Positions 54,672 to 64,000 are shown, counted from the stretch's first letter. The stretch: DNA of 64,000 nucleotides from Candidatus Nitrospira nitrosa (GCF_001458735.1 NZ_CZQA01000008.1:1-64000), one strand, 5' to 3'. Made by a program: numbers and translations. Notes: generated by a model from the letters alone, not told the origin.

Positions 54672-55700
54672 ATGCCATTTACAGATATCACAGGCCACGA
54701 GCAATCCATCTCCTTACTCCAGGCCAGTCTCACCAATAAGAGACTCGCTCATGCCTACCTCTTTCACGGCGATGCCCACATTGGCAAACGGATGACCGCC
54801 GTGAGGCTGGCGCAGGTCCTGAATTGTGACCGCCCAGCTCTCACAGAGACCCCGGACAGTTGCGGTCAATGCCGCTCTTGCTTGCAGGTCGCGGCTCACA
54901 CGCATCCCGATTATTTCGTCATCGAACCCGATGCGGAGGCGGCGACACCACAAATCAAAATTGAGCAGATCCGAGAACTCGAACAGCAGTTCATCTACCG
55001 ACCCCTCGTCGGCGAGCAGAAGATCTGCCTGATTGACGATGCGGATCGAATGACCATCGGTGCGGCCAATGCCCTGCTCAAAACATTAGAGGAACCTCCA
55101 GGCCATAGTCTCTTTATCCTGGTCACCAGTCGGCTCCACGCACTCCCCATCACCATTCGGTCACGCTGCCAGGCGCTTCGCTTTACCTCACCGGCTCGAA
55201 CACAAGTGGAGGCTGCACTGATTCTTAAGCGGGAGCTTCCACCCGATGACGCTCGATTCCTGGCGCTGCTCACCGACAGCCGCATCGGAGAAGCACTCAC
55301 CACGAACGTGACAGAGGTTCGCGCGCGCCAACAAGAGTGCCTGACATTGGTGAAACCCGAATCATTGACCTCCAGCACCACCATCCTCTCTGCGTCGGAA
55401 ACCTTGGCCAAATCAGACCGAGGAACGGAGACCTTGAGCTGGTTGACGCGATGGATCCGCGACCTAATGATTGTCCTCGTGGATGGAGATCGAGACCAGA
55501 TCCTTCATCTCGATCAACTCCCCCAATTGCAGCGATTCGCCGACCGAGCGAACATTGACCTCCTCCTGACTCTCTTGAACGACATTGAGAAACACGCACA
55601 GCAAGCCACGCGGCACTTGAACGTACAAATGGCATTAGAGACAACGTTTCTTCGCCTCCGTGAGGCACTCGGGCTTGTCCCAGTCGGTTCACCGACCTAG
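54672..55700 (+). CDS. holB: DNA polymerase III subunit delta'
   Basis: A 342-residue clamp-loader subunit. The AAA+ N-terminal domain has AYLFHGDAHIGKRMTAVRLA (a degenerate P-loop, normal for delta'), the zinc group in LTETPDSCGQCRSCLQVAAH with HPDYFVIEP, IDDADRMTIGAANALLKTLE and PITIRSRCQALRF (SRC motif). The C-terminal helical domain is shorter in conserved positions. It lies between tmk and metG in an apparent operon. Confidence 0.92.
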   Translation: MPFTDITGHEQSISLLQASLTNKRLAHAYLFHGDAHIGKRMTAVRLAQVLNCDRPALTETPDSCGQCRSCLQVAAHTHPDYFVIEPDAEAATPQIKIEQIRELEQQFIYRPLVGEQKICLIDDADRMTIGAANALLKTLEEPPGHSLFILVTSRLHALPITIRSRCQALRFTSPARTQVEAALILKRELPPDDARFLALLTDSRIGEALTTNVTEVRARQQECLTLVKPESLTSSTTILSASETLAKSDRGTETLSWLTRWIRDLMIVLVDGDRDQILHLDQLPQLQRFADRANIDLLLTLLNDIEKHAQQATRHLNVQMALETTFLRLREALGLVPVGSPT

Positions 55701-55736
55701 CCAAAGACGGCGCCAACCTGATATCTTGCCTTGCTT

Positions 55737-57791
55737 ATGTCGAAAAGCGATAGATTCTACCTCACCACCCCAATTTACTACGTCAATGACGTCCCGCATA
55801 TCGGGCATGCCTATACCACCGTTGCGGCTGACGTCCTGGCGCGCTACTGGCGACTACGCGGGCGGGAAGTCTTCTTTCTCACCGGGCTCGATGAACATGG
55901 GCAGAAAGTGCAACAGGCCGCTGCGAAAGCCGGCATTGACCCGCAAACGCACTGCGACAAATTGGCGCCGCAATTTGAGAACCTCTGGAAGAAGCTGAAT
56001 ATCTCGAATGACGCGTTCATCAGAACGACCGACACGCAGCATAAGCAAGTCGTCCAACGATACCTTCAAGAGCTCTTCAACAAGCAACTGATCTATAAAG
56101 CCGACTACTCAGGCTGGTATTGCACATTCGATGAGCGGTTCTGGACGGAAAAGGATGTTGCTGACGGTCTCTGTCCAGACTGCAAACGCCCCGTCGAAAA
56201 GCTCAGCGAGCACAATTATTTTTTCAAAATGGGGCAATATCAGGACCGTCTCATCGAGCATATCAAGAAACACGATCGGTTCATTCGTCCTGAATCGCGA
56301 CGGAATGAAGTCCTGGGATTCTTGCAAACCCAGAAACTCAGCGACCTGTCGATCTCCAGACCAAAGGCCAGGCTTTCGTGGGGCATCGAACTCCCCTTCG
56401 ATACGGACTACGTGACCTACGTCTGGTTCGATGCACTGGTCAATTACGTTTCTGCGTTGGAGTATCTGCCTCGTGAGAAATCGGTTGGTCATGGTTTTTG
56501 GCCGGCCAATGTCCATCTCGTTGGAAAAGACATTCTCACCACTCATGCCGTCTATTGGTCCACCATGCTGATGGCGCTAAATCTTCCGTTACCGGAAACC
56601 ATCTTTGCTCACGGCTGGTGGACCGTTGACGGCGAGAAGATGTCCAAGAGCCGTGGCAACGTCGTCGATCCGAATACGATGGTCGAGACCTATGGCGTGG
56701 ATGCCTTCCGCTACTTCCTGCTTCGCGAAGTGCCGTTCGGGCAGGACGGAGACTTCTCGCAGGCCGCCATGGTCACCAGCATCAACAGCGATCTGGCCAA
56801 CGGCATCGGCAATCTACTCAGCCGCACACTCACGATGATCGAACGGTTCGCGGACGGCAAAATCCCGGCCGGCGGCCCGCCCGCGCTGCCGGAACTCGAA
56901 GAGAAGATCGCCCAAGCCGCCACGCAATTGCCGACGACATTGGAACGAGGCTTCAGCACGCTGACCTTCCGCGACAACCTACAGGCGATCGGCGAACTAG
57001 TCAGCCTCTGCGACGAATACATCGACAAAGCTGCCCCCTGGAAGCTGGCCAAGCATCCGGAGGATGCGCCGAAACTGAAGACGGTCCTCAACCACTCCGC
57101 CCGCGCCCTGCGGCTGCTGGCTGTCTCGCTCTATCCCATCATGCCGCAGACGATGGAACGGCTGACAGGACAACTCGGGTACCACGCGGACTTCTCCAAA
57201 GCCCTTCCGGCCTCCGCCTATGAATGGGACAGCCCCGTGGCCAATCTCCCCATTGCCAAAGGCGCCCCGCTGTTCCCACGTATTGAGCCCCTCAGTGAAC
57301 CGCACCGCAGCGAAGGTGAACTTAGAACAAAACTGATAAAAGGAGCCAAACCAGTGAGCGACACACCAGTACCCCCACAGCCGGTTCCCACGATAACCAC
57401 AACAACTCCACCAACGACACCGGCAAGTGCGCCAACTCCAACAGCCGCTCCAACCCCTCCCGCTTCGCCACAGATCACCATCGACGACTTCATGAAGATT
57501 CAGCTCAAGACTGCGAAGGTGCTTTCCGCAGAACGAGTACCGAAATCGGAGAAGTTGATCAAGCTTCAAGTATCACTCGGCGTTGAACAGCGTCAGATTG
57601 TGGCCGGCATCGGCAAGAAGTATGAGCCGGATGCCCTTGTCGGCAAGACCATCGTCATCGTGGCTAACCTAAAGCCGGCAAAGCTGATGGGCATTGAATC
57701 CCAAGGCATGGTACTGGCGGCAGGGGATACGGACGTGCGTGGACTGCTCACCATCCACGAAGAAGTGGACCCTGGCACGAAGGTGAAATGA
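55737..57791 (+). CDS. metG: Methionyl-tRNA synthetase with C-terminal tRNA-binding domain
   Basis: A 684-residue class I synthetase. HIGH is PHIGHAYTTVAADVLARY near residue 18; KMSKS is GEKMSKSRGNVVD near 300. Zinc-type cysteines are in YCTFDERFWTE and GLCPDCKRPVE. After the anticodon domain come about 40 residues of Pro/Thr/Ala low complexity, then the EMAP-II-like domain ITIDDFMKIQLKTAKVLSAE, ending EVDPGTKVK. The ATG at 55737 is chosen over a TTG six bases before. The next gene overlaps it by 4 bases. Confidence 0.95.
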   Translation: MSKSDRFYLTTPIYYVNDVPHIGHAYTTVAADVLARYWRLRGREVFFLTGLDEHGQKVQQAAAKAGIDPQTHCDKLAPQFENLWKKLNISNDAFIRTTDTQHKQVVQRYLQELFNKQLIYKADYSGWYCTFDERFWTEKDVADGLCPDCKRPVEKLSEHNYFFKMGQYQDRLIEHIKKHDRFIRPESRRNEVLGFLQTQKLSDLSISRPKARLSWGIELPFDTDYVTYVWFDALVNYVSALEYLPREKSVGHGFWPANVHLVGKDILTTHAVYWSTMLMALNLPLPETIFAHGWWTVDGEKMSKSRGNVVDPNTMVETYGVDAFRYFLLREVPFGQDGDFSQAAMVTSINSDLANGIGNLLSRTLTMIERFADGKIPAGGPPALPELEEKIAQAATQLPTTLERGFSTLTFRDNLQAIGELVSLCDEYIDKAAPWKLAKHPEDAPKLKTVLNHSARALRLLAVSLYPIMPQTMERLTGQLGYHADFSKALPASAYEWDSPVANLPIAKGAPLFPRIEPLSEPHRSEGELRTKLIKGAKPVSDTPVPPQPVPTITTTTPPTTPASAPTPTAAPTPPASPQITIDDFMKIQLKTAKVLSAERVPKSEKLIKLQVSLGVEQRQIVAGIGKKYEPDALVGKTIVIVANLKPAKLMGIESQGMVLAAGDTDVRGLLTIHEEVDPGTKVK

Positions 57792-58648
57792 CGCGATTTC
57801 CCCTCGTCTCAGGTAAACGAATCGTTTTACTCAGTCTGCTTTCTTGTCTCTCAATTCCAACTCCAGCCCAAAGCCAAACCCTTCCCAGCACCCCGCTCAA
57901 CGGTCCTCAACCAACGACCGTGCTGGTTCGAGTCGTCGCACAGGGAGCCATGGTGCTAGGTCGTGAAGTCGGTGGCGCTCGAATCACGATCACCGAGGTA
58001 ACCACCGGCCAGGTTCTGGCGACAGGAGTGCAGCAGGGCGAAGCCGGCGATCAAAATCAAATCATGCGCACACCCCGCATGATGGAAGAACCGATCTATA
58101 GCACGCGTCCTTCCGCTGCCCTCACGACCACATTATACATTCAGCAACCAACCCTCGTTGAAATCTCTGCCGAAGGACCACTGGCCTATCCCGGCGCAAT
58201 CCAGAAGACGAGTCAGACTCTACTCCTGATCCCTGGACAGGGCCTGACACAAGACGGCATCGTGCTACACCTCCACGGATACCTGGTCCAAATTGAACGG
58301 CCCAAGCCATCCGAAGCATTGATCGCACGCGATGATGTAAAACTCCGCGCCTCAGTCAGAACACTTTCCGGTTCCTTGGTTCGCCCCCATGGAGATTGGG
58401 ACTCACGGAAAATTCGTATTTACGGAGAGATCCTCATCGGTGACCGAACCATTGAACGACTCCAGATGTTTTATGATGAGGGGAGTCGCACTTTCGAAGC
58501 TCCGTTCTTTGTCCCGTCATTGAAGGACGTTCCCGATGGAGTCAGCTTGCGAGTGATCGCAACCGATCTTGCAACCGGCAACAGCGGGATGGATCAGGTC
58601 CACTATCCGGTCCTGAGCGAGCGCCTCTCCCTCAAGCCCGCTCACTAG
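57788..58648 (+). CDS. Hypothetical secreted protein
   Basis: A 286-residue protein, ATGA-overlapped with metG, hence co-transcribed. A Sec signal peptide is evident: GKRIVLLSLLSCLSIPTPAQ followed by SQT. The mature part has a beta-rich start (TTVLVRVVAQGAMVLGREVG, ITITEVTTGQVLATGVQQGE) suggestive of a transthyretin/carboxypeptidase-regulatory-like fold, and RIYGEILIGDRTIERLQMFY later. I do not recognise a named family; there is no transmembrane segment or lipobox. Confidence 0.8.
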   Translation: MTRFPLVSGKRIVLLSLLSCLSIPTPAQSQTLPSTPLNGPQPTTVLVRVVAQGAMVLGREVGGARITITEVTTGQVLATGVQQGEAGDQNQIMRTPRMMEEPIYSTRPSAALTTTLYIQQPTLVEISAEGPLAYPGAIQKTSQTLLLIPGQGLTQDGIVLHLHGYLVQIERPKPSEALIARDDVKLRASVRTLSGSLVRPHGDWDSRKIRIYGEILIGDRTIERLQMFYDEGSRTFEAPFFVPSLKDVPDGVSLRVIATDLATGNSGMDQVHYPVLSERLSLKPAH

Positions 58649-58719
58649 CCTGCCACGGGTTTTCTCCAAACCTGCCGCAAGGCTTGCCGCATCACGTAGC
58701 CCGTGCGAAACTGTCATTC

Positions 58720-59658
58720 ATGACGGCACTGGCTTCATACGCACATCTCCGATCTCGGCTCCAACTGGCCTTGGCTGTCAATGCCGTGATCATTGCTGCG
58801 GAATTCATCGGCGGCTGGATGCTGAATAGCACCGGCCTCATGGGCGATGCCAGCCACAACCTCGTCGACCAAGGGTCGCTCTTTCTCGCCCTCTATGCCC
58901 ATATCCTCACGGCACGGCCCGCATCGGAGAACCGAACATTCGGCTACCACCGAGCCGGCATCATTGCCGCCTTTCTGAACAGTTTCATTCTCTTGTTGAC
59001 CGCATGTGGTATTGCGCTCGTTGGCCTCAAGCGACTCCTACAACCGGTTCCAGTCGACGGTGGGTGGGTGATGGCTGTTGCCGCCGTCAGCTTTGTGGCG
59101 AACCTCGGGATCGCCCTCCTGCTTCAGCACGGAGCAAAAGACGATCTGAATATTCGAAGCGCGTTCTGGCATATGGTCGGAGATGCTTGGGTATCACTTG
59201 GCGTCATTATCAGTGGAGGTGCGATTCTCCTGACAGGGTGGACCATCCTGGATCCGCTTGTCAGCCTCCTGATCGTTGGCGTCATTCTTCGAGGAGCCTG
59301 GCCCATCTTTAAAGAATCGATGGAGGTCCTCCTAGAATCGACGCCACCTGGCATCAGCGCCTCTCGGGTTGCCGCTACGATGGAAGCCATCCCAGGCATC
59401 ACAAACGTGCATGATCTGCACATTTGGGCAGTCGAGCCTCGGCTAATCATGCTCACCAGCCACGTGATGATCGAACAGCAGTGCAACCAACTAGAGTTAT
59501 TGCGGCTGCTTCAGGATCGCATCACAACGGAGTTCAGCATCAAGCACATGACGATTCAACTCGAAACCGAGTGTTGCGATCCCAACGACATCCACTGCGA
59601 CCTTCGGAAACTGACCGATCAGCATCAAGAAGCCCAGGCCTTTGCACACCATCACTGA
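58720..59658 (+). CDS. Cation diffusion facilitator (CzcD/ZitB-like, zinc type)
   Basis: A 312-residue inner-membrane metal/proton antiporter with six membrane spans. Metal site residues are HxxxD in span II (GDASHNLVDQ) and HxxxD in span V (FWHMVGDAWVSLG), the set typical of zinc/cadmium transporters. The cytoplasmic C-terminal domain begins after SMEVLLESTPPGISASRV and has HDLHIWAVEPRLIMLTSHV. A His-rich tail (FAHHH) ends the protein. It likely expels Zn2+ and similar cations. The ATG at 58720 is used; an upstream start adds 12 residues. Confidence 0.9.
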   Translation: MTALASYAHLRSRLQLALAVNAVIIAAEFIGGWMLNSTGLMGDASHNLVDQGSLFLALYAHILTARPASENRTFGYHRAGIIAAFLNSFILLLTACGIALVGLKRLLQPVPVDGGWVMAVAAVSFVANLGIALLLQHGAKDDLNIRSAFWHMVGDAWVSLGVIISGGAILLTGWTILDPLVSLLIVGVILRGAWPIFKESMEVLLESTPPGISASRVAATMEAIPGITNVHDLHIWAVEPRLIMLTSHVMIEQQCNQLELLRLLQDRITTEFSIKHMTIQLETECCDPNDIHCDLRKLTDQHQEAQAFAHHH

Positions 59659-59902
59659 GCGTGTATTTCTCTCTCTTAATCAAGCGACCATTCAATATGA
59701 GTAGGGTTACGAACTACATTGCACCCTCGCTCAACCCATTGCGAGACCTCTGTTAGCTCCCCAAATTGAGGCCTGACAAACGCTCACGTGTTTCTGGTAT
59801 CCTGCTCCGGTTTCTTCGTCACCGGGATTTATTTCTCATAGCCTAAAGACCGTGCGAATCCACGAACCTCACGACCTGTGACTTTCTAAAGGGGGAAAGC
59901 GA

Positions 59903-61441
59903 ATGTTTCCCAAATTGATCGGCAAGTCTCTCATAGTCATACCCTTGGTGCTATCCTTGGCGAGTTGCACCGCGCTCAATAATCCTATTGTTCATCCACC
60001 TGCGCCGAAACTCCTACCCGCAATACCGAACCCACCTTCGCCGGCTCAAGAATCCAGCATCAGCGTTCCTGTCCATGTCGATCTGTCACCGTTTCTTGCT
60101 GCTGCCAACGATGAGAGCGTAATCCCAAAGAAATTCGACCATTGGGGGAGCTACATCAGACATTCCAAGGGCACTGAATACAAATACTATGCGGAGCGAG
60201 ACGATTTCGCGCTGGCGCCTTCCGGCGCCCACCAAGCCAACGGCTCACAGTCGGGACTGTCTCTGCATGATTGGTGGAAAGGGATCGAACTTTCCAGTTC
60301 CCACATATTTATCGGCACTGCCCTTCGGTATAAAATCGGAGCCCCCTCGCTTCATTGTGGCGATGGCAATGACTGGCCACGAAGAGGCACCGTGCACGGG
60401 AGTATCGCAACCGAACTGACTCCGACGTACGGGTTGTCTGCATCGGTCGCCAGCGTGGCCGTGAACCCCAGTGATCCCTGCCAAATACGAGTCGCGGATC
60501 TTGATGTGGCGCAGGAAGTCAGACAGAGACTAACAGACCTCGTTCGAGGAGGACTCAGCCGCACGGTCTCCCGTATCAATACGCTGACAGTGAAGTCTCA
60601 CGTAGAAGATGCTTGGAATACATTGCGCAGCCCTATCAAGTTGGAACCGGATGCCTGGCTCCAGTTTAATATCGACAAAGTCCGCCACAGTGGCTTTTCG
60701 GGAGCCGGCCCCATGGTCAATGACACGATCCACATTACGGCAAAACCGGTCATCATCTTCGGCCAAGAACCACCTGCTGGAGGTGCAGCCCTTCCCCCAC
60801 TTGATACTCCACCGACTTCTACGGGATTCCATGGCGCCGCCGACGCCCAGCTCTATAGTACGCTTCCCGCAACACTTGCGAATCGGCTCACTCCAACGGG
60901 ATTCCACGTCTTCGCAGATATCCCCTTGGACTACGCCTCACTCTCCAAGAGTCTTGCGAACCGGCTCACGGGGAAACAGGTCGCGAAGAAAGGGTATTTC
61001 ATTGCCATTACCAATGCTGCGGTCTTTGGCAATGGCGGCAACCAAGTGGTGGTGCGAATTGATTTCTCGGGAGACGCAGTCGGTCACGTGTATTTTGTCG
61101 GAAAACCAGAAATGAGTTCCCTCACACAGACGGTGTCGATCAGCGGCCTCCGTTATGACAGCGAAACAGAGGCGATCTTACAGGAAACGGCCACATGGCT
61201 AGACTTCTCGACGTTTCGAGACCTAGTCGCCAGCGAATCCATTCTCGGAGTGACGACAGCCACTGACCGTGTGCGAAGCTTACTGGCCACCACACTGAAT
61301 CGAACACTCAGTTCATCCGTCTCGATACACGGAACCGTGGAGTCCGTCCAAGGCATCGGAGTGTTTGCGGATGTCAAGGCATTGCATGTCCGCACAATGA
61401 GCGATGGGACGCTTACGCTGACTGTCACCGATAAACCGTAA
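59903..61441 (+). CDS. DUF4403 family lipoprotein
   Basis: A 512-residue protein with a lipoprotein signal ending LASCTALNNP (lipobox LASC). The DUF4403 domain covers most of the length, recognised by ISVPVHVDLSPFLAAANDES, EVRQRLTDLVRGGLSRTVSR and AWLQFNIDKVRHSGFSGAGP; two related halves resemble lipid-binding (BPI/TULIP-like) folds proposed for the family. Probably anchored in the outer or inner membrane facing the periplasm. The start has AAAGGGGGAAAGCGA upstream. Function unknown. Confidence 0.85.
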   Translation: MFPKLIGKSLIVIPLVLSLASCTALNNPIVHPPAPKLLPAIPNPPSPAQESSISVPVHVDLSPFLAAANDESVIPKKFDHWGSYIRHSKGTEYKYYAERDDFALAPSGAHQANGSQSGLSLHDWWKGIELSSSHIFIGTALRYKIGAPSLHCGDGNDWPRRGTVHGSIATELTPTYGLSASVASVAVNPSDPCQIRVADLDVAQEVRQRLTDLVRGGLSRTVSRINTLTVKSHVEDAWNTLRSPIKLEPDAWLQFNIDKVRHSGFSGAGPMVNDTIHITAKPVIIFGQEPPAGGAALPPLDTPPTSTGFHGAADAQLYSTLPATLANRLTPTGFHVFADIPLDYASLSKSLANRLTGKQVAKKGYFIAITNAAVFGNGGNQVVVRIDFSGDAVGHVYFVGKPEMSSLTQTVSISGLRYDSETEAILQETATWLDFSTFRDLVASESILGVTTATDRVRSLLATTLNRTLSSSVSIHGTVESVQGIGVFADVKALHVRTMSDGTLTLTVTDKP

Positions 61442-61458
61442 TTCATCTCGGTCAAGCC

Positions 61459-61478
61459 CCCATACCTCGGTGTATGGG
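61459..61478. terminator. Possible bidirectional terminator hairpin
   Basis: CCCATAC-CTCGGT-GTATGGG is a 7-bp perfect stem with a 6-base loop, in the 64-base gap between the convergent DUF4403 and ArsB/NhaD-type genes. There is no long T-run on either side, so termination strength is uncertain. Confidence 0.4.
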
Positions 61479-61505
61479 AATGGTTGGAGATCGAACAGAG
61501 GGGAC

Positions 61506-62849
61506 CTATCGCAGAAACACAAACCAGAGGTAGACTGCACTGAGAGCCACCGATCCCATCATGACCGGACAGCCATACTTAAAGAACTGCCAAAAGGTAA
61601 TCCGATACCCGGCCTTCCGAGCAAGATCCACAACCACGACGTTGGCACTCGCCCCGATGATCGTACCGTTACCTCCTAAGCACGCACCCAAGGCCAACGC
61701 CCACCAGAGTGGGATGATGTCTGCGTGATGAACCAATGTCGCATAATCGGTGATCTCCGGATGCAATGATCTGGCGAGGTCGACGATCAACGGATTCATC
61801 GCAGCCACATAGGGAATATTGTCCACCGCGGCGGACAGCAACGCCGATCCCCACAACACCGCCATGGTGGATCCTGCGAGGTTTCCCCTTGTCACGGATA
61901 CCAATTGATCAGCAAGATATCGGATCACTCCGACCTTGACCAATCCTCCCACCAGAACGAATAGTCCTATAAAAAAGAAAATGGTCTTCCACTCTACTTC
62001 CGCCAGATACGTCAACTCCTCCGCATCTTCTTCGTGTCGACGCCTGGCATGTCCCATCACCATGAACAGACTCGCACCGAGCAATGCGATCGTGGCAGGT
62101 TCGAGATGAACAAGAGAGTGGAAGCAGAATGCCACATTGACGATCATGAGTAAAAACAGACAGCGACGCAAAAACGCCTTATCCGGTACCGCCTCCTGCG
62201 AACTCAACCTAAGAACCGACTCTCTCAGATGCGGGGCGACCGTCATCTTTCGCCCAAAGACGACCCACAGCACCGCGAGAAACAGCCCCATAATGACGAC
62301 GACGATCGGCCCCATAAGGATGAGAAAATCGAGATAGCTGAGCTCCGCCTTGCTGGCAATCATGATATTGGGTGGATCGCCGACGAGTGTGGCTGTCCCA
62401 CCGATATTGGAGGCCAATGCCTCTGTGATCAGAAATGTGATAGGGTTCAACTCCAAGCGCTTGGTGATCGCAAGTGTGACGGGCGCCATCAACAAGACCG
62501 TGGTGACGTTATCCAGCATGGCAGACAATACCGCCGTGAGCACTGCCAACAAAACCAGGAGACGGAACGGCTTCGCGTCCGCCCGCTGCGCGGCCCAAAT
62601 AGCCAATACCTCGAACAATCCTGTCTCCCGTACGATATTCACGATGACCATCATACCAATCAACAAAAAGACCACGTTGTAATCGACTCCAAACTCGTGG
62701 GAGTAGAACGCCTCCTCTTGTGACACCACGCCCAAACTGATCATCACTGCGGCACCGAACAGCGCCACAATCGTCTTGTGGAGCCGCTCGGTCATGATGA
62801 GCAGGTAACACAGACCAAAGATGAGAAGAGCGAGGGTCAAAGAAGACAT
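61506..62849 (-). CDS. ArsB/NhaD-family ion transporter
   Basis: A 447-residue integral membrane protein of the ion-transporter superfamily (CitMHS/ArsB type) with about eleven spans. It has FGVDYNVVFLLIGMMVIVNI, AMLDNVTTVLLMAPVTLAIT, ALASNIGGTATLVGDPPNIM (the conserved substrate loop), and the repeated second-half motifs LLSAAVDNIPYVAAMNPLIV and LGACLGGNGTIIGASANVVV. Substrate (arsenite, Na+/H+ or dicarboxylate) cannot be told; the NIGGTATLVGDPPN motif is common in ArsB/NhaD proteins. Divergent from glgB. Confidence 0.88.
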   Translation of the reverse strand: MSSLTLALLIFGLCYLLIMTERLHKTIVALFGAAVMISLGVVSQEEAFYSHEFGVDYNVVFLLIGMMVIVNIVRETGLFEVLAIWAAQRADAKPFRLLVLLAVLTAVLSAMLDNVTTVLLMAPVTLAITKRLELNPITFLITEALASNIGGTATLVGDPPNIMIASKAELSYLDFLILMGPIVVVIMGLFLAVLWVVFGRKMTVAPHLRESVLRLSSQEAVPDKAFLRRCLFLLMIVNVAFCFHSLVHLEPATIALLGASLFMVMGHARRRHEEDAEELTYLAEVEWKTIFFFIGLFVLVGGLVKVGVIRYLADQLVSVTRGNLAGSTMAVLWGSALLSAAVDNIPYVAAMNPLIVDLARSLHPEITDYATLVHHADIIPLWWALALGACLGGNGTIIGASANVVVVDLARKAGYRITFWQFFKYGCPVMMGSVALSAVYLWFVFLR

Positions 62850-63011
62850 CTGGTACCTCGTGATGGCTTACAACCAATCGTCCAAGCCCCCGCATTATCC
62901 GGGGACGGCAGACACAATGCAATCAGAGTTGTCTGTGAGGCGCTTCCTGTCATCCTCAGAGAATCACATTTTCTCCTTCCTAATCGGCGTCGCCGTCAGT
63001 AGGATAGGCCT

Positions 63012-64000
63012 ATGTCGAATGAGCCAACAGTTCAACAGGGTGATATCGATCGCCTCAGAACCGGGACACATTGGGATCCACACTCGGTTCTCGGCCCCCA
63101 CGTAATCTCGATCAACGACCGCCCGCACCTTGCGATCCGAGCCTGGCAGCCGGGCGTCAAGGAGGTTGCGCTCCTCTCCAACTCCGTCTTGTGGCGCATG
63201 ACACGCATTTTCGAAGAAGGCCTCTATGAGGCGCTGCTTCCGGATACGACATCCATCCCCTCATACCGACTTCGCATTACACAGCCTGACGGTGCGGTCA
63301 CGGAGACATCCGACCCCTATGCCATTCCTCCGCTGTTGACGGATTTCGAATTGCACCTGTTTGCAGAGGGAACGCTGCTCAAAGCCTATGAGCACTTCGG
63401 AGCCCATATCCGCACCATCGCAGGCATCAGCGGTGTCCACTTTGTGGTATGGGCCCCGAATGCCACCCGTGTCAGCGTCATCGGAGACTTCAATGGCTGG
63501 AATGGACTCCTTCATCCCATGGCCAGCCGCGGAGAGACCGGAGTCTGGGAACTCTTCATTCCGGATCTCCCGGAAGGAACCCTCTACAAGTACGAGATTC
63601 GTCCGCAGGGGCCCAACGCGCTCTTGCTCAAAGCCGACCCCTATGCATTCGCCAGTGAGCTTCGTCCAAGAACGGCCTCAGTGGTGCGTGAGATATCCAC
63701 CTATACGTGGCAGGATGAAACCTGGATGACGGCACGATCGACAAGAGATCCTCTCACGGCTCCGCTCTCGATCTATGAAGTGCATGTAGGGTCCTGGATG
63801 CGCGTGCCGGAGGAGAACAATCGGTGGCTGACGTACCAAGAATTAGCTGAGAAACTCATCCCCTATGCCAAAGATCTCGGATACACCCATCTCGAGCTGC
63901 TCCCCATCACAGAGCACCCCTTCGATGGATCATGGGGTTATCAAGCCACGGGCTATTTTGCCGCCACCAGTCGGTATGGAGAGCCACAAGGCTTTATGGC
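63012..64000 (+). CDS. glgB: 1,4-alpha-glucan branching enzyme, truncated by window end
   Basis: The first 329 residues of GlgB, which makes alpha-1,6 branches in glycogen. The ATG at 63012 opens MSNEPTVQQGDIDRLRTG and continues THWDPHSVLGPH, the N1 CBM48 domain; the second CBM48 has GVHFVVWAPNATRVSVIGDF and NGWNG. The GH13 part begins IYEVHVGSWMR and reaches YAKDLGYTHLELLPITEHPF and DGSWGYQATGYFAATSRYGE before the window ends. The catalytic residues are beyond the window. It is divergent from the transporter gene. Confidence 0.95.
   Translation, partial: MSNEPTVQQGDIDRLRTGTHWDPHSVLGPHVISINDRPHLAIRAWQPGVKEVALLSNSVLWRMTRIFEEGLYEALLPDTTSIPSYRLRITQPDGAVTETSDPYAIPPLLTDFELHLFAEGTLLKAYEHFGAHIRTIAGISGVHFVVWAPNATRVSVIGDFNGWNGLLHPMASRGETGVWELFIPDLPEGTLYKYEIRPQGPNALLLKADPYAFASELRPRTASVVREISTYTWQDETWMTARSTRDPLTAPLSIYEVHVGSWMRVPEENNRWLTYQELAEKLIPYAKDLGYTHLELLPITEHPFDGSWGYQATGYFAATSRYGEPQGFM

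Overview
The window looks like the chromosome of a Gram-negative, free-living bacterium. It has ABC-type polysaccharide export, outer-membrane export proteins, lipoproteins with lipoboxes and GatCAB amidotransferase. Protein flavour and gene content (DUF502, DUF971, DUF4403, DUF948 and YtxH genes among housekeeping genes, UpxY/RfaH-type NusG remnant, many IS families) suggest a Nitrospira-like member of the Nitrospirota. This rests on recollection of the families; no search was run.

Layout. (1) 1-1391: an apparently intact IS3-family element sitting inside the 5' end of an IS5-like element. (2) 1440-29207, all on the minus strand: a large surface-polysaccharide locus. In transcription order it runs: glucose-1-phosphate cytidylyltransferase, sugar short-chain reductase, C-methyltransferase, 3,5-epimerase, DUF4910 aminopeptidase-like protein, PhyH-type dioxygenase, class III aminotransferase, two Wza-type export proteins, an outer-membrane beta-barrel protein, Wzm/Wzt ABC exporter, a string of glycosyltransferases, TupA-like ATP-grasp protein, SAM methyltransferase, O-antigen ligase/polymerase, asparagine synthase and a PaaK/CapK-like adenylating enzyme. 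After a 0.7 kb gap comes a secreted beta-helix protein. Upstream of the first gene lie an ops-like motif and a frameshifted remnant of a NusG-type (RfaH/UpxY-like) antiterminator.

(3) 30673-35290: a graveyard of insertion sequences. It holds an IS3 element with a 101-bp internal micro-inversion and an orfB deletion, an IS630 relic, a frameshifted IS1380 element with perfect TAAA target duplication, a decayed IS5-like element, and the tail of a second IS3 type. (4) 35567-37570: a PilZ protein, a divergent LuxR-type regulator with a plausible promoter and terminator, and a lipoprotein; the first two may be regulators of the neighbouring surface locus. (5) 37582-53792, minus strand: a tightly packed housekeeping run reading DUF502, glmU, glmS, gatC, panD, gatA, DUF948, ytxH-like, gatB, eno, ftsB-like, era, mgtE, recO, DUF971, lipoprotein, glgA. 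(6) 53994-64000: tmk, holB, metG and a secreted protein in one plus-strand operon, then a zinc-type CDF transporter, a DUF4403 lipoprotein, a convergent ArsB/NhaD-type transporter and the first half of glgB.

Functionally the minus-strand polysaccharide locus makes, modifies and exports a glycan. It probably contains a CDP- or dTDP-linked, C-methylated deoxy-sugar. GlmS and GlmU in the housekeeping run supply UDP-GlcNAc, and GlgA/GlgB handle glycogen. The most unusual observations are the sub-gene inversion inside an IS3 orfA at 5-bp inverted repeats, the broken antiterminator gene with an ops-like site in the leader of the operon it should control, two poly-G tracts (17 and 21 G) in a tandem duplication, and the sugar-modifying cassette that combines an aminopeptidase-like protein with a dioxygenase.
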